Numbered from the stretch's first letter, positions 1 to 7,285 are shown. The stretch: 18,049 nucleotides of DNA from Minisyncoccota bacterium (GCA_016763615.1 JAESTJ010000069.1:1-18049), one strand, 5' to 3'. Notes: generated by a model from the letters alone, not told the origin. Translations and numbers: made by a program.

Positions 1-118
1 CGATATCAGACCAGGCCTCTTCTGTTCTATTAATAAGGCGTACAAATGAGTTGTATGCAAATACAGCCCACAACACTCCGGCAAGTATTATAATTCCTAT
101 TATTGTTCCAAATCCCAT
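1..118 (-). CDS. lemA: LemA family protein, N-terminal fragment (cut by window edge)
   Basis: Reading the minus strand from the ATG at 118 gives 39 codons that run off the left edge. A short hydrophobic segment (residues about 3-20, rich in Ile, Gly, Leu and Val) is followed by YNSFVRLINRTEEAWSDI. This matches the start of LemA proteins, in which one N-terminal membrane helix leads into a Y-N-x-x-V-x-L-x-N-x-x-x-x-A-W-x-x-I helix of a four-helix bundle. LemA proteins are membrane-anchored and have no firmly settled biochemical role. It begins 18 bases after the coiled-coil gene stops, so it is probably the last visible member of that transcription unit. Only the N-terminus is visible, so the family call rests on this one motif. 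Confidence 0.75.
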   Translation of the reverse strand, partial: MGFGTIIGIIILAGVLWAVFAYNSFVRLINRTEEAWSDI

Positions 119-136
119 AGTAACTTTAATTAGTTT

Positions 137-421
137 TTAAGCTGCTTGTTTTTGTTTGTTAATTTGATCTTCTAACTTTTGTACCCACGTGCGAAGTTCA
201 TCAATTTCTTTGGCATAACCTTTCATACTTTCTGTTCGCTCCTCCAAAGAATCAAGCCGTTTATTTATTAAGCTAAGTTCGCGGTGAATTTGCTGTAATT
301 CACTTTCAATTTTATCTAAACGATTATCTATAGCATCTAAACGATTATCTACACCATCGAACCTCTCATCAACTGAGTCGAACCCTTCTTTCATTATTAT
401 TGCCAGTTTGTCTAAGTCCAT
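137..421 (-). CDS. Small coiled-coil protein of unknown function (94 aa)
   Basis: Starting at MDLDKLAIIMKEGF, almost the whole protein is a heptad repeat. Near-copies such as RFDGVDNRLDAIDNRLDKIE and RELSLINKRLDSLEERTE span residues about 12-65, then a second charged helix runs to the C-terminus (LRTWVQKLEDQINKQ). There is no signal peptide or membrane segment, so it should be cytoplasmic and form a long oligomeric coiled coil. Short proteins of this type are common in candidate-phylum genomes and have no assigned function. An in-frame GTG lies 21 bases upstream at 442, but the intervening codons contain a perfect TATAAT, so I prefer the ATG at 421. The gene lies between a hydroxyacid dehydrogenase and lemA. 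Confidence 0.7.
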   Translation of the reverse strand: MDLDKLAIIMKEGFDSVDERFDGVDNRLDAIDNRLDKIESELQQIHRELSLINKRLDSLEERTESMKGYAKEIDELRTWVQKLEDQINKQKQAA

Positions 422-427
422 ACATTG

Positions 428-433
428 ATTATA
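428..433 (-). promoter_or_regulatory. -10 box TATAAT, leaderless start for the coiled-coil gene
   Basis: A perfect TATAAT on the minus strand ends exactly 6 bases before the ATG at 421, so transcription would start at or next to the start codon. No convincing -35 box is seen. It sits just after the stop codon of the upstream dehydrogenase, which suggests an internal promoter. Confidence 0.5.
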
Positions 434-442
434 CCTCAACAC

Positions 443-1417
443 CTACTTTTTCTCTACAGCATTTGGAGGAGTTTCGCCGTTTAGAAATGCGATGATATTT
501 TTGGCGGCCATATCACTCATTTTCCCTCGAGTTTCCTCGGTAGCAGAGGCAATATGCGGTGTAATAACTACATTTTCAAGCTCAATTAATCCTGACGCAA
601 GAGCTGGCTCTTTTTCATACACATCAAGAGCAGCACCTTTAATAACCTTATTCTTGAGTGCCATTACCAACGCATTCTCATCTATTATTGGTCCACGAGA
701 GGAATTTATTAAGTATGCAGAATTTTTCATTGAAGATAAGCGCTCCATATTAATGAGGCCTCGAGTAGAATCTAACAAAGGAACGTGCACACTAATAACA
801 TCGGATTCAGTGAGTACATCTTCTATTTCTTTTCTAAATTCGGCATCGAGTTCAGAGTTAAGAAAATCACTTTCCTTAATATCGTAGTACATAATACTCA
901 TTCCAAGCCCTTTTTTTGCGATTTCTGCGACACGTGAACCTATTCTCCCCGCTCCCAATATTCCTAGAGTTTTTCCTTTTAAATCAGTCCCTAGTAGCAT
1001 CATAGGTCCCCATCCTTCATATTTCCCATCGCGCATAAATCTGTCTCCCTCGGTGATGCGTGAAGTTATGGAAAGCATCATAGCAATGGTGTGCTCTGCA
1101 ACGGTATCAGTGAGTACTCCCGGTGTGTTCGTGAGAGTGACTCCATGTTCTTCTGCAGCGTCCAAATCCATGTGACCAAATCCAACCGAGTAGCTTGCAA
1201 ATATTTTTGCCTGCGGTGCTGCCGCGAAAATTTCACCATCAATTTTGTCAGTCAAAAGACACAATACTGCATCAGGATTATTTTCCTTAAGTACAGATAC
1301 GAGTTCTTCACGCTCAAGTACTCCATCCTTCTCACTCACTACTACAGTGTGTCCAGCTTTTTCTAAGTTTAGGATACCAACTTCCGGTATTTTTCTTGTT
1401 ACAAATATTTTTGCCAT
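443..1417 (-). CDS. D-2-hydroxyacid dehydrogenase (glyoxylate/hydroxypyruvate reductase or D-glycerate dehydrogenase type)
   Basis: NAD(P)-dependent, probably cytoplasmic enzyme that interconverts 2-keto acids and D-2-hydroxyacids. The 324-aa length is normal for the family. The Rossmann motif GILGAGRIG is at residues 152-160. The catalytic triad is present as Arg241 (NSSRGPIIDE), Glu270 (DVYEKEP) and His288 (TPHIASATEET). SVGFGHMDLDAA and NTPGVLTDTVAEHT are typical of the glyoxylate/hydroxypyruvate reductase branch. Phosphoglycerate dehydrogenase is a possible alternative, but there is no C-terminal ACT domain. The gene starts 18 bases after the aldolase gene stops, with no clear Shine-Dalgarno sequence, so co-transcription is likely. 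The exact substrate cannot be read from the sequence. Confidence 0.9.
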   Translation of the reverse strand: MAKIFVTRKIPEVGILNLEKAGHTVVVSEKDGVLEREELVSVLKENNPDAVLCLLTDKIDGEIFAAAPQAKIFASYSVGFGHMDLDAAEEHGVTLTNTPGVLTDTVAEHTIAMMLSITSRITEGDRFMRDGKYEGWGPMMLLGTDLKGKTLGILGAGRIGSRVAEIAKKGLGMSIMYYDIKESDFLNSELDAEFRKEIEDVLTESDVISVHVPLLDSTRGLINMERLSSMKNSAYLINSSRGPIIDENALVMALKNKVIKGAALDVYEKEPALASGLIELENVVITPHIASATEETRGKMSDMAAKNIIAFLNGETPPNAVEKK

Positions 1418-1435
1418 AGAGTTTGAGCCTAACGA

Positions 1436-2299
1436 CTACAAGTTATTAAAGAGTTTAAGTCTTCCTTTTACTACTTCAGCAAGTGCATCACGCCCACCAT
1501 TTAAGTATCGGTACGGTGCTACTTCATCAAGGTTTTCCGCGAGCTTCGCCTCAAGCCCTTTGCGGTATGCGATACGAATTTCGGTATTGATATGTACAAC
1601 GTTTATTCCCGCTTTAATTGCGTTCGTGAAGTCTTCATCAGCCAGACCTGAGCCACCATGCAAAACCATTCCCGTTTCGTTTCCTAAGATATTTCGCATA
1701 GCTTTAATAAGCTCTATATTGAGAGCAGGATTTGTGCGCCCCTTCAACATGCCGTGGAGGTTTCCAACGGCAGGAGCGACAGCTGATGCTCCTGTTTCAT
1801 CTATAAACTTTTTAACGTCTTCAGGAGACGGAAGTACACTCGAGACATCATCAGGAATTTCATCAAGAACCTTACTTGAAGTACCAATGTAGCCTACCTC
1901 ACCTTCGACGATTACTTCACGACCACTTTTGTTAGCGTAGTCAACAACTTCCTTTGCACTCGAAATATTTTCCTCAACTGAAAGTTTTGACCCATCGAAG
2001 ATAACCGAGTCCATTCCTGCATCAATCGCCAATTTACACCCCTCAACGCTATGTGTGTGGTCAGCGTTAGTAAATATATCGATACCGTATTCTTTACCTG
2101 TAGCTCGTACCATAACCACCATTTTATCGAGTCCCAAAAACTTACTTTCTCCCTCTGAAACTCCTATCACTACAGGAACATTAAGTTCTTGCGCGGCCAT
2201 TGCGATACCGTTAAGTTGATTTGAGTCGGATATATTAAAATGTCCGAGAGCCACACCTTGCTCAAGAGCTTCATACATTACTTCTTTAAGTGTTTTCAT
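1436..2299 (-). CDS. fba: Class II fructose-bisphosphate aldolase-like protein
   Basis: Zinc-dependent ketose-bisphosphate aldolase, which in glycolysis splits or forms fructose 1,6-bisphosphate from dihydroxyacetone phosphate and glyceraldehyde 3-phosphate. Starting at MKTLKEVMYEAL it is 287 aa. Class II features are present: the substrate-facing GHFNISD (residues 19-25), catalytic Asp80 with His81 in NADHTHS, GEVG near 133-136, and likely zinc ligands His182 (GNLHG) and His214 (LHGGSG). The phosphate-binding end is seen in VVHINTEIRIAY. Tagatose-bisphosphate aldolases share this fold, so the sugar specificity is inferred. The reading frame extends nine codons upstream, but those codons overlap a promoter, so the inner ATG is chosen. 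The hydroxyacid dehydrogenase follows 18 bases downstream. Confidence 0.88.
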   Translation of the reverse strand: MKTLKEVMYEALEQGVALGHFNISDSNQLNGIAMAAQELNVPVVIGVSEGESKFLGLDKMVVMVRATGKEYGIDIFTNADHTHSVEGCKLAIDAGMDSVIFDGSKLSVEENISSAKEVVDYANKSGREVIVEGEVGYIGTSSKVLDEIPDDVSSVLPSPEDVKKFIDETGASAVAPAVGNLHGMLKGRTNPALNIELIKAMRNILGNETGMVLHGGSGLADEDFTNAIKAGINVVHINTEIRIAYRKGLEAKLAENLDEVAPYRYLNGGRDALAEVVKGRLKLFNNL

Positions 2300-2306
2300 A
2301 AACGTT

Positions 2307-2315
2307 AGTGTAACA
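2307..2315 (-). promoter_or_regulatory. Extended -10 promoter of the aldolase gene
   Basis: The minus strand reads TGTTACACT, then 7 bases, then the ATG at 2299. This is an extended -10 (TG-n-TACACT) placed for an almost leaderless mRNA. The expected -35 area lies inside the perfect palindrome at 2317-2353. Confidence 0.5.
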
Positions 2316-2316
2316 G

Positions 2317-2353
2317 AAAATGCCAAGGTGATATAATATCACCTTGGCATTTT
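2317..2353. terminator. Perfect palindrome, likely bidirectional terminator and possible operator
   Basis: The arms are 18 bases each and fully complementary (2317-2334, AAAATGCCAAGGTGATAT, against 2336-2353) around a single central base. A strong stem with A-rich and T-rich flanks fits a rho-independent terminator for the 148-aa gene that ends at 2400. Because the next gene (fba) starts only 18 bases further on, the same dyad covers the -35 region of the fba promoter and could also bind a dimeric regulator. Confidence 0.7.
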
Positions 2354-2399
2354 TAAAAACTGAAAAACTTTTAATCTCAAAGGTCAATCCAGTTTGAAG

Positions 2400-2846
2400 C
2401 TAATTTTCTTCCTTAAGATATCCTACCTCTTCCAGTACCGATTCCACTTCACTCAAGGACAACATATCCTCTCTAGGAACATCAGAGTGGTGAAAAATAG
2501 GAAGAATCATACATATCTCTTTAGGATTCTCTACGAACCCCATTACTCCTCCAACAAGCTTTTGTTTCTGTAGTGGCACAACATACGCATTGAGAACTTT
2601 ATTGAAAACAGCTTGTGCTTCTTCTATAGTATTCATATTCGTACGGAACCAAAGTTTGACTCCACAATGAGAATTCTCTGCAACCACAAGTAAAATGTCT
2701 TCGAATTCAGTTCTGGTTATGTGCTCGAATAAAATAGTCACCCACAATTCAAGTATTGACTGTTTTGTAGCCTGGTATGCATCGCACACACTTCGATCCT
2801 TATTTCGCGCCGACAGAAATGTTTCGGGAAATATTCTAAAGGTCAT
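2400..2846 (-). CDS. Hypothetical protein, 148 aa
   Basis: I do not recognise this protein. It is an acidic, mixed alpha/beta soluble sequence with no signal peptide or membrane helix. It has a helix-rich N-terminal half (NKDRSVCDAYQATKQSILELW), a central part likely to be beta strands (DILLVVAENSH, VKLWFRTNM), and a C-terminus ending in SLSEVESVLEEVGYLKEEN. The ATG is supported by the strongest Shine-Dalgarno sequence in the window (AAAGGGGG, 5 bases upstream) and by a -10 box 22 bases upstream. It is transcribed divergently from the pfkB-like kinase and followed by a strong terminator-like palindrome, so it probably forms a single-gene unit. Confidence 0.6.
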   Translation of the reverse strand: MTFRIFPETFLSARNKDRSVCDAYQATKQSILELWVTILFEHITRTEFEDILLVVAENSHCGVKLWFRTNMNTIEEAQAVFNKVLNAYVVPLQKQKLVGGVMGFVENPKEICMILPIFHHSDVPREDMLSLSEVESVLEEVGYLKEEN

Positions 2847-2851
2847 AATAA

Positions 2852-2874
2852 CCCCCTTTCTATTGGGCAGTATA
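2852..2874 (-). promoter_or_regulatory. -10 box plus strong Shine-Dalgarno of the 148-aa gene
   Basis: On the minus strand, TATACT (2874-2869) is followed by AAAGGGGG (2859-2852) and, after 5 bases, the ATG at 2846. The predicted leader is about 16 bases. It is the only clear SD-led start in the window, in contrast to the leaderless-type starts nearby. Confidence 0.55.
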
Positions 2875-2884
2875 CTTTAATTTT

Positions 2885-2912
2885 TTGTTTGTGCATCCAA
2901 AAGTGTTACGAT
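2885..2912 (+). promoter_or_regulatory. Promoter of the pfkB-like gene, leaderless type
   Basis: A weak -35 box TTGTTT (2885-2890), a 16-base spacer and an extended -10 TG-T-TACGAT (2904-2912) are followed by 6 bases and the ATG at 2919. The predicted transcription start falls on the A of this ATG, which supports choosing it over the upstream in-frame ATG (2913) and TTG (2889). Confidence 0.55.
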
Positions 2913-2918
2913 ATGGTT

Positions 2919-3902
2919 ATGAAATACAAATTTGTAGGACTGGGTGACATTGTGACAGATGCGTTTATACAACTTAAAGATGGTGTTCACATTGAGAGCG
3001 ACGAACACGGTGAAGAATTAAGAATACGATTTGGTGATAAATTAGAATACGAAGACGTAACAGTGGTAGCCGCTGTCGGAAACGCTCCAAATGCTGCAGT
3101 TTCAGCATTTCGCTTAGGTCTTTCCACTGCTCTCGTAACAGACATCGGAGACGATGACTTTGGAAAAGAGAAGCTAAGAACTCTCGAAGCTGAAGGGATA
3201 GACACCAGTCTTGTGGAGGTTCACAAGGGCATGCAAAGTAACTATCACTACGTACTGCGTTTTGGAGCTGAACGAACAATCCTTATTAAGCACCACGAGT
3301 ATCCGTATGAAATCCCAAGTTTTGACGAAGCACCTGAGTGGATTTACTTTTCGAGTGTCGGAGAGCACGGTATAGAGTATCACCATGAATTGGCGACCTA
3401 CTGTAAAGAAAATGGCGTGAAGTTGGCATTTCAACCAGGAAGTTTCCAGATTTCCCTCGGTAGCGAAAAAATTAAAGATATCTATGAGGCGTGTGAAATA
3501 TTTTTCTGCAATAAAGAGGAGGCTCAACGGATTCTTGATTCCAAAAGTAATGATATGAAGGAACTTATTGATGGAGTGCGCGCACTTGGTCCAAATATAG
3601 CTGTCGTAACTGATGGACCAAAGGGAGCGTACGCTTCAAATGGTGAGGGTTACTGGAAGATGCCGATGTACCCTGATCCAGCACCACCCGTTGATCGCAC
3701 TGGTGCAGGCGACTCATTCTCGAGCACGGTGGTTTCTATGCTCGCGGAAGGAATGGCTCTCCCTGAAGCACTCCAACGTGGTCCCATTAACTCGATGAAC
3801 GTAGTCCAGCATATTGGTGCTCAAAAAGGCTTACTCACGCGAGAGCAACTGGAGAACCTCTTAGCTAAAGCACCAAATGACTATAAACTTGAAGAGTTGT
3901 AA
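2919..3902 (+). CDS. PfkB/ribokinase family carbohydrate kinase
   Basis: Cytoplasmic ATP-dependent sugar or sugar-phosphate kinase of the ribokinase fold, 327 aa from MKYKFVGLGDIVTDAF. Family signatures are present: an N-terminal GLGDIVTDAFI strand, the AAVGNAPNAAVSAFRLG region (51-67) corresponding to the first PfkB signature, and DRTGAGDSFSS (259-269) with anion-hole glycines and catalytic base Asp265. The VVTDGPKGAY stretch (229-238) is typical of the nucleotide-binding half. The substrate could be ribose, fructose, fructose 6-phosphate or a nucleoside; the sequence does not decide this. Neighbouring aldolase and pentose-phosphate genes make a role in feeding sugars into those pathways likely. 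The pseudopilin gene starts 29 bases downstream. Confidence 0.88.
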   Translation: MKYKFVGLGDIVTDAFIQLKDGVHIESDEHGEELRIRFGDKLEYEDVTVVAAVGNAPNAAVSAFRLGLSTALVTDIGDDDFGKEKLRTLEAEGIDTSLVEVHKGMQSNYHYVLRFGAERTILIKHHEYPYEIPSFDEAPEWIYFSSVGEHGIEYHHELATYCKENGVKLAFQPGSFQISLGSEKIKDIYEACEIFFCNKEEAQRILDSKSNDMKELIDGVRALGPNIAVVTDGPKGAYASNGEGYWKMPMYPDPAPPVDRTGAGDSFSSTVVSMLAEGMALPEALQRGPINSMNVVQHIGAQKGLLTREQLENLLAKAPNDYKLEEL

Positions 3903-3924
3903 GTAGTAACATGACTGATAGAAT
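3897..3924 (+). promoter_or_regulatory. Promoter of the pseudopilin gene, leaderless type
   Basis: TTGTAA (3897-3902, overlapping the kinase stop codon), a 16-base spacer and TG-A-TAGAAT (3916-3924) are followed by 7 bases and the ATG at 3932. This placement supports the third in-frame ATG as the true start. Confidence 0.5.
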
Positions 3925-3931
3925 GATACAT

Positions 3932-4399
3932 ATGAGCATACATAAGCAGAGGGGTTTCACCTTGATTGAACTCTTGGTGGTTATTGCGATAATCGGAATG
4001 CTCTCTAGTGTGGTTCTTGCCTCACTCAACTCTGCGCGTGAAAAATCTCGTGATGCGCGACGTCTTTCAGATATTAGACAGATTCAAACAGCGCTCGAGC
4101 TCGCTTTTGATAGTACAAGCCCCGTAGAGTATCCAAATGCCTTATCTACACTCGTCTCATTAAATTATCTCCCCAGTGAACCAAAAGACCCACGGACGGA
4201 CGTAGCATACTATTATGCAAATCTCACTAATGCAGGCGCTGGTTGTGTGGGTGGTGCGGGTAACGCGTGTACAAACTACGTTCTTGGAGCAAATCTGGAA
4301 AATTCAAGCCATGGTGCTCTCGCTTCTGATATTGATACTGACTTTTTAAGCGTAAGTGGCCCAAATTGCGTAGACCCAGTTTACTGCGTACAACCTTAG
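3932..4399 (+). CDS. Type IV pilin-like/type II secretion pseudopilin
   Basis: Starting at MSIHKQRG, the protein has a class III prepilin leader of 8 residues. A prepilin peptidase should cut between Gly8 and Phe9, giving mature FTLIELLVVIAIIGMLSSVV with the conserved Glu at mature position 5 and a 20-residue hydrophobic helix. The following stretch, NSAREKSRDARRLSDIRQIQTALELAF, continues the long helix typical of this superfamily, and the C-terminal globular part (PVEYPNALSTL onward) holds four cysteines that could form two disulfides. It would be an inner-membrane protein that assembles into a pilus or pseudopilus used for adhesion, DNA uptake or secretion. ATGs at 3911 and 3923 would only lengthen the leader. 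It stands alone among metabolic genes and ends before a strong terminator. Confidence 0.88.
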   Translation: MSIHKQRGFTLIELLVVIAIIGMLSSVVLASLNSAREKSRDARRLSDIRQIQTALELAFDSTSPVEYPNALSTLVSLNYLPSEPKDPRTDVAYYYANLTNAGAGCVGGAGNACTNYVLGANLENSSHGALASDIDTDFLSVSGPNCVDPVYCVQP

Positions 4400-4424
4400 A
4401 TTACTTTTGTAGTATCAAAAAATT

Positions 4425-4453
4425 AAAAACACTGCCGAATGGCAGTGTTTTTT
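4425..4453. terminator. Bidirectional rho-independent terminator
   Basis: ACACTGCC-GAAT-GGCAGTGT forms a perfect 8-bp stem with a 4-base loop. It is flanked by an A-run on the left and a T-run on the right, so it can end both the plus-strand pseudopilin transcript and the minus-strand transketolase transcript, which converge here. Confidence 0.9.
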
Positions 4454-4478
4454 GTCATGTGAGGCTTTCGAGAACTCT

Positions 4479-5468
4479 CTACTTCCTTCCTAGTACTTTC
4501 TTAGCAGCCTTAACAATCGCTTTAGAATCAAGCTCATACTCTGCAATAAGTTCATCTGGGGTACCTGACTGCCCAAACACATCTTTTACGCCGATAAACT
4601 CCATCGGTACTGGATTATTCTTTGCGAGCAATTCAGAAATAGCACCTCCTAAACCTGCAGCTGCCTGATGTTCTTCAATTGAGACTACGGCGCCAATTTC
4701 CTTCGCAAGCTTAATAATAGAATCATCATCAAGTGGTTTTATGGTGTGACTATTCAAAACTACCGTTCCAATTCCCTCTTTTTCTAATTCTTTTGCAGCT
4801 ACCAAAGCGTGATAGAGCAGATGTCCACATCCGATGAGTGCCACATCAGTCTTTTCACTTCGCCACATTTCATATGCCTTTCCGATTTCAAACTTAGTTT
4901 CAGATGTTGTCATCACTGGAGTTTTCTCCCGTGCTAGACGCATGTACGTTGGGGAGTCTGTTTGAGCGATTGCCAGAGTAGCTCGCCATGCTTCATTAGT
5001 GTCACACGGAGTTATAACGTGCATTCGTGGAATAACTCTCATTATTGCCATATCTTCAATTGCTTGATGAGTTCCACCATCGGGACCAACAGAAACTCCA
5101 GCGTGGCTTCCGACAATTTTTACTGGTCTATTATTGTACGCCTCTGTCGTTCGAATTTGCTCCCAGTTTCTTCCAGGAGAAAACATCGCATATGATGTAA
5201 TAAAAGGTATTTTCCCTGATGCTGCTAATCCTGACGCAACTACTGCCATATTCTGTTCGGCTACTCCCATTTGTACAAACCTCTTAGGATATTTCTCAGC
5301 AAATGCCTGCATGCGAGTTGAACCAGTTAAATCTGCACAAAGCCCCACAACATTTTCATCTGCATCTCCAGCTTGAACTAAACCTTCACCAAAACCATTG
5401 CGCAGTGGCACCTGCTCTACATCTGCATCGAAAATTTTTTTATTTAATTTTTCTTTTTCGTTTAGCAT
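4479..5468 (-). CDS. Transketolase, C-terminal subunit (split enzyme)
   Basis: This carries the pyrimidine-binding and C-terminal domains of transketolase, which moves two-carbon ketol units between sugar phosphates using thiamine diphosphate. It is 329 aa from MLNEKEK. The conserved Glu71 in GVAEQNM activates the cofactor, and FITSYAMFSPGRNWEQIR and GPDGGTHQAIEDMAIMR (128-144) are diagnostic of transketolase-type subunits. The C-terminal domain includes VLNSHTIKPLDDDSI and ends with FGQSGTPDELI. The ATG chosen begins 2 bases after the N-subunit stop codon; an upstream extension would overlap that gene. The two halves are expected to form an alpha2beta2 complex. DXS-like proteins are related, but the two-gene split and these motifs favour transketolase. 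Confidence 0.92.
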   Translation of the reverse strand: MLNEKEKLNKKIFDADVEQVPLRNGFGEGLVQAGDADENVVGLCADLTGSTRMQAFAEKYPKRFVQMGVAEQNMAVVASGLAASGKIPFITSYAMFSPGRNWEQIRTTEAYNNRPVKIVGSHAGVSVGPDGGTHQAIEDMAIMRVIPRMHVITPCDTNEAWRATLAIAQTDSPTYMRLAREKTPVMTTSETKFEIGKAYEMWRSEKTDVALIGCGHLLYHALVAAKELEKEGIGTVVLNSHTIKPLDDDSIIKLAKEIGAVVSIEEHQAAAGLGGAISELLAKNNPVPMEFIGVKDVFGQSGTPDELIAEYELDSKAIVKAAKKVLGRK

Positions 5469-5470
5469 AA

Positions 5471-6340
5471 TTAATCGCAATCGTGGCAAACTATTTTTCC
5501 ACCTAATGTTCTAAGTTCTTTTAAGGCCATGTCTGCCTCTTCCTTATTTGGTGGTTTACCATGCCACTGATAATCCCTTTCAAATTCTTTAACTCCTTTT
5601 CCTGGAATAGTGTGCGTAATAAGTACTGATGGTTTATCGTTCACTGATTGAGCCTCTCCCATTGCCTCGTCGAGTGCCGTAAAATTGTGCCCGTCTACTT
5701 CAATAACATGCCAACCAAATGATTCCCATTTTTCTTTGAGTGGTTCAAGGGGCATTACATCCCATGTGTAGCCATCAATTTGTATTCCATTTCTATCAAC
5801 AATTCCTATAAGATTTTGAAGTTTTTCGCGCCCCGCAAGCATCGCGCTCTCCCAAATGATTCCACAGTTAAGTTCCCCGTCTCCCATGAGAACATATATA
5901 TAATTATCGGTATTACGCCCCTTATTCATGCGCTCAGCGAGAGCCATGCCAACTGCCTGACCTAAACCAGAACCCAAAGGTCCTGAACTTGCCTCAATAC
6001 CGGGAAGAAACTCGCGATGTGGATGTCCTTGCAAACGGGCGTGCAACTTGCGCAACGTCTTGAGTTCCTCAACTGGAAAATAACCGGCACGTGCCATAGT
6101 TGCGTATTGCACAGGACATATGTGACCGTTTGAAAGCACTACCTTATCTCGTCCCTCGAGATTAGGATTCTCTGGATCGTGATTCATTGTATGGAAATAC
6201 AATAACGTAAAGACATCTGCCATCCCCAAAGGACCTGCAGTGTGGCCTGAGCCAGCACTCAAGAGCATCTCTATAATATCTTGGCGAATAGTGTTCGCTG
6301 TACTCTCGAGCTCTACTATTTTTATGTCATTAAGCGTCAT
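5471..6340 (-). CDS. Transketolase, N-terminal subunit (split enzyme)
   Basis: This 289-aa protein is the diphosphate-binding half of a split transketolase. Visible features are SAGSGHTAGPLGMADV (29-44), LSNGHICPVQYA (69-80) with substrate or cofactor histidines 33 and 73, SSGPLGSGLGQAVGMAL (118-134), and the thiamine-diphosphate/metal motif GDGELNCGIIWE (153-164) with the Asn of VDRNGIQIDG. It overlaps the rpe-like gene by 11 bases and leads the C subunit by 2 bases, so translation is probably coupled and the subunits made in equal amounts. The frame extends two codons upstream through a TTG; the ATG at 6340 is preferred. Its last residues, CHDCD, are an unusual C-x-x-C ending. Confidence 0.92.
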   Translation of the reverse strand: MTLNDIKIVELESTANTIRQDIIEMLLSAGSGHTAGPLGMADVFTLLYFHTMNHDPENPNLEGRDKVVLSNGHICPVQYATMARAGYFPVEELKTLRKLHARLQGHPHREFLPGIEASSGPLGSGLGQAVGMALAERMNKGRNTDNYIYVLMGDGELNCGIIWESAMLAGREKLQNLIGIVDRNGIQIDGYTWDVMPLEPLKEKWESFGWHVIEVDGHNFTALDEAMGEAQSVNDKPSVLITHTIPGKGVKEFERDYQWHGKPPNKEEADMALKELRTLGGKIVCHDCD

Positions 6341-7025
6341 GAGCAAAAGAACTTACTAGTTTTTGTAAACGCACCAGTTCTTCTTCTGGAGCGTGTGTTT
6401 TCATTATCGCGGAGCCAATACCAAATATATTTACACCTGCATCAAATAAAGATTTTAGTGTGTCTGCATTTACTCCTCCGTCAACTGATATTGTAACATC
6501 TGGGAACTGCTCCCGCAGTTTTTTAATACGTGCAAGTGCTCGCTCATCAAATTCCTCTCCCTGATATCCAATACGATTGATACTCATAACCTGAACAATC
6601 GAAACATATCCCGACTCAACCAACGCAATAACTTCTTCTAGTGGCGTATCCAATAATATAGACACTCCCGTTTCAATTCCTGTTTCTTTCCATTCCTTAA
6701 ATACATGAGGAGCCTGATTTTCTTGAAATCCCTCAATCTGTGCTGTGACACGTTTAACACCCGCTCCAATAAATTGTTTTCCAATTTCTTGCGGCTGTTG
6801 CACCATTAGGTGCACCTCAAAATTAATATCTTCTGCGTGGGGAATCTGTCGTCCATCGAGAGTCGTTTCGTTATAAGGAAAACTTGAGGGAGGAACTAGA
6901 TGTCCGTCCATAACGTCAATCTGCGCATGAGTGGCACTCTTTGCTATAGATTCAATTTGCACTACAAGTGAGTCCCATTCATCAGCCATTATTGCTGGTG
7001 CAATTAGTGGGTACTCACTACGCAT
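6330..7025 (-). CDS. Ribulose-phosphate 3-epimerase-like protein (divergent)
   Basis: TIM-barrel enzyme of the Rpe family, expected to interconvert ribulose 5-phosphate and xylulose 5-phosphate, the donor sugar for the transketolase encoded next to it. Seen: QIDVMDGHLVP (35-45), EVHLMV (70-75) and SVDGGV (180-185), which correspond to the metal and catalytic segments, and FGIGSAIM for phosphate binding. Two differences stand out. The first metal-binding His of H-x-D-V-M-D-G is Gln35, and the usual N-P-G-F-G-G-Q loop reads INRIGYQG (149-156). The remaining ligand positions Asp37, His72 and Asp182 are kept. The substrate or metal may therefore differ from standard Rpe. The 231-aa length is normal. 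It overlaps both neighbours by 8-11 bases. Confidence 0.75.
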   Translation of the reverse strand: MRSEYPLIAPAIMADEWDSLVVQIESIAKSATHAQIDVMDGHLVPPSSFPYNETTLDGRQIPHAEDINFEVHLMVQQPQEIGKQFIGAGVKRVTAQIEGFQENQAPHVFKEWKETGIETGVSILLDTPLEEVIALVESGYVSIVQVMSINRIGYQGEEFDERALARIKKLREQFPDVTISVDGGVNADTLKSLFDAGVNIFGIGSAIMKTHAPEEELVRLQKLVSSFAHDA

Positions 7026-7278
7026 GTAGATACGAGAGTCCTTGGAGTCCTGGCTGTGGCACTATTTCGTAACCAGCACCTTTCGGCCAAAAAATGAACG
7101 CAAGTACTAAGGCGAGTACACCAATGGCAATCAATACTATTGATGCTTGTTTAGCATCTTTAGCAAGTCCGAGTTTAATAACGAGTTTTATTAGCCATGA
7201 GTTACGTGGTCGGCGAGGTCCGCGATTATACGCCATTCCTGGTTCATTAAACTGTACTTGTTTATTGTTATTGGGCAT
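7018..7278 (-). CDS. Small single-pass membrane protein, 86 aa
   Basis: Starting at MPNNNKQVQFNEPG, a basic, Pro/Arg-rich N-terminal tail (residues 1-27) precedes a short amphipathic stretch (WLIKLVIKLGLAKDAK, 28-43) and one strong membrane helix at about 46-64 (IVLIAIGVLALVLAFIF). A short C-terminal tail follows, and the positive-inside rule puts the N-terminus in the cytoplasm. I know no family for it. Its position between rpiB and the epimerase gene, with an 8-base overlap to the latter, shows it is part of the pentose-phosphate operon although nothing suggests an enzymatic role. The longer upstream reading frame overlaps rpiB and crosses a promoter-like element, so it was not used. Confidence 0.65.
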   Translation of the reverse strand: MPNNNKQVQFNEPGMAYNRGPRRPRNSWLIKLVIKLGLAKDAKQASIVLIAIGVLALVLAFIFWPKGAGYEIVPQPGLQGLSYLHA

Positions 7279-7285
7279 ATTGTAT

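Noticed and set aside
1245..1892. Long plus-strand open frame of 215 codons
   Set aside because: It lies antisense to the aldolase and dehydrogenase genes, both of which have clear active-site motifs. Its translation is Ser/Thr/Phe-rich with no domain.
3174..3527. Minus-strand open frame inside the pfkB-like gene (117 codons)
   Set aside because: Antisense to a kinase with clear catalytic motifs; no start signal.
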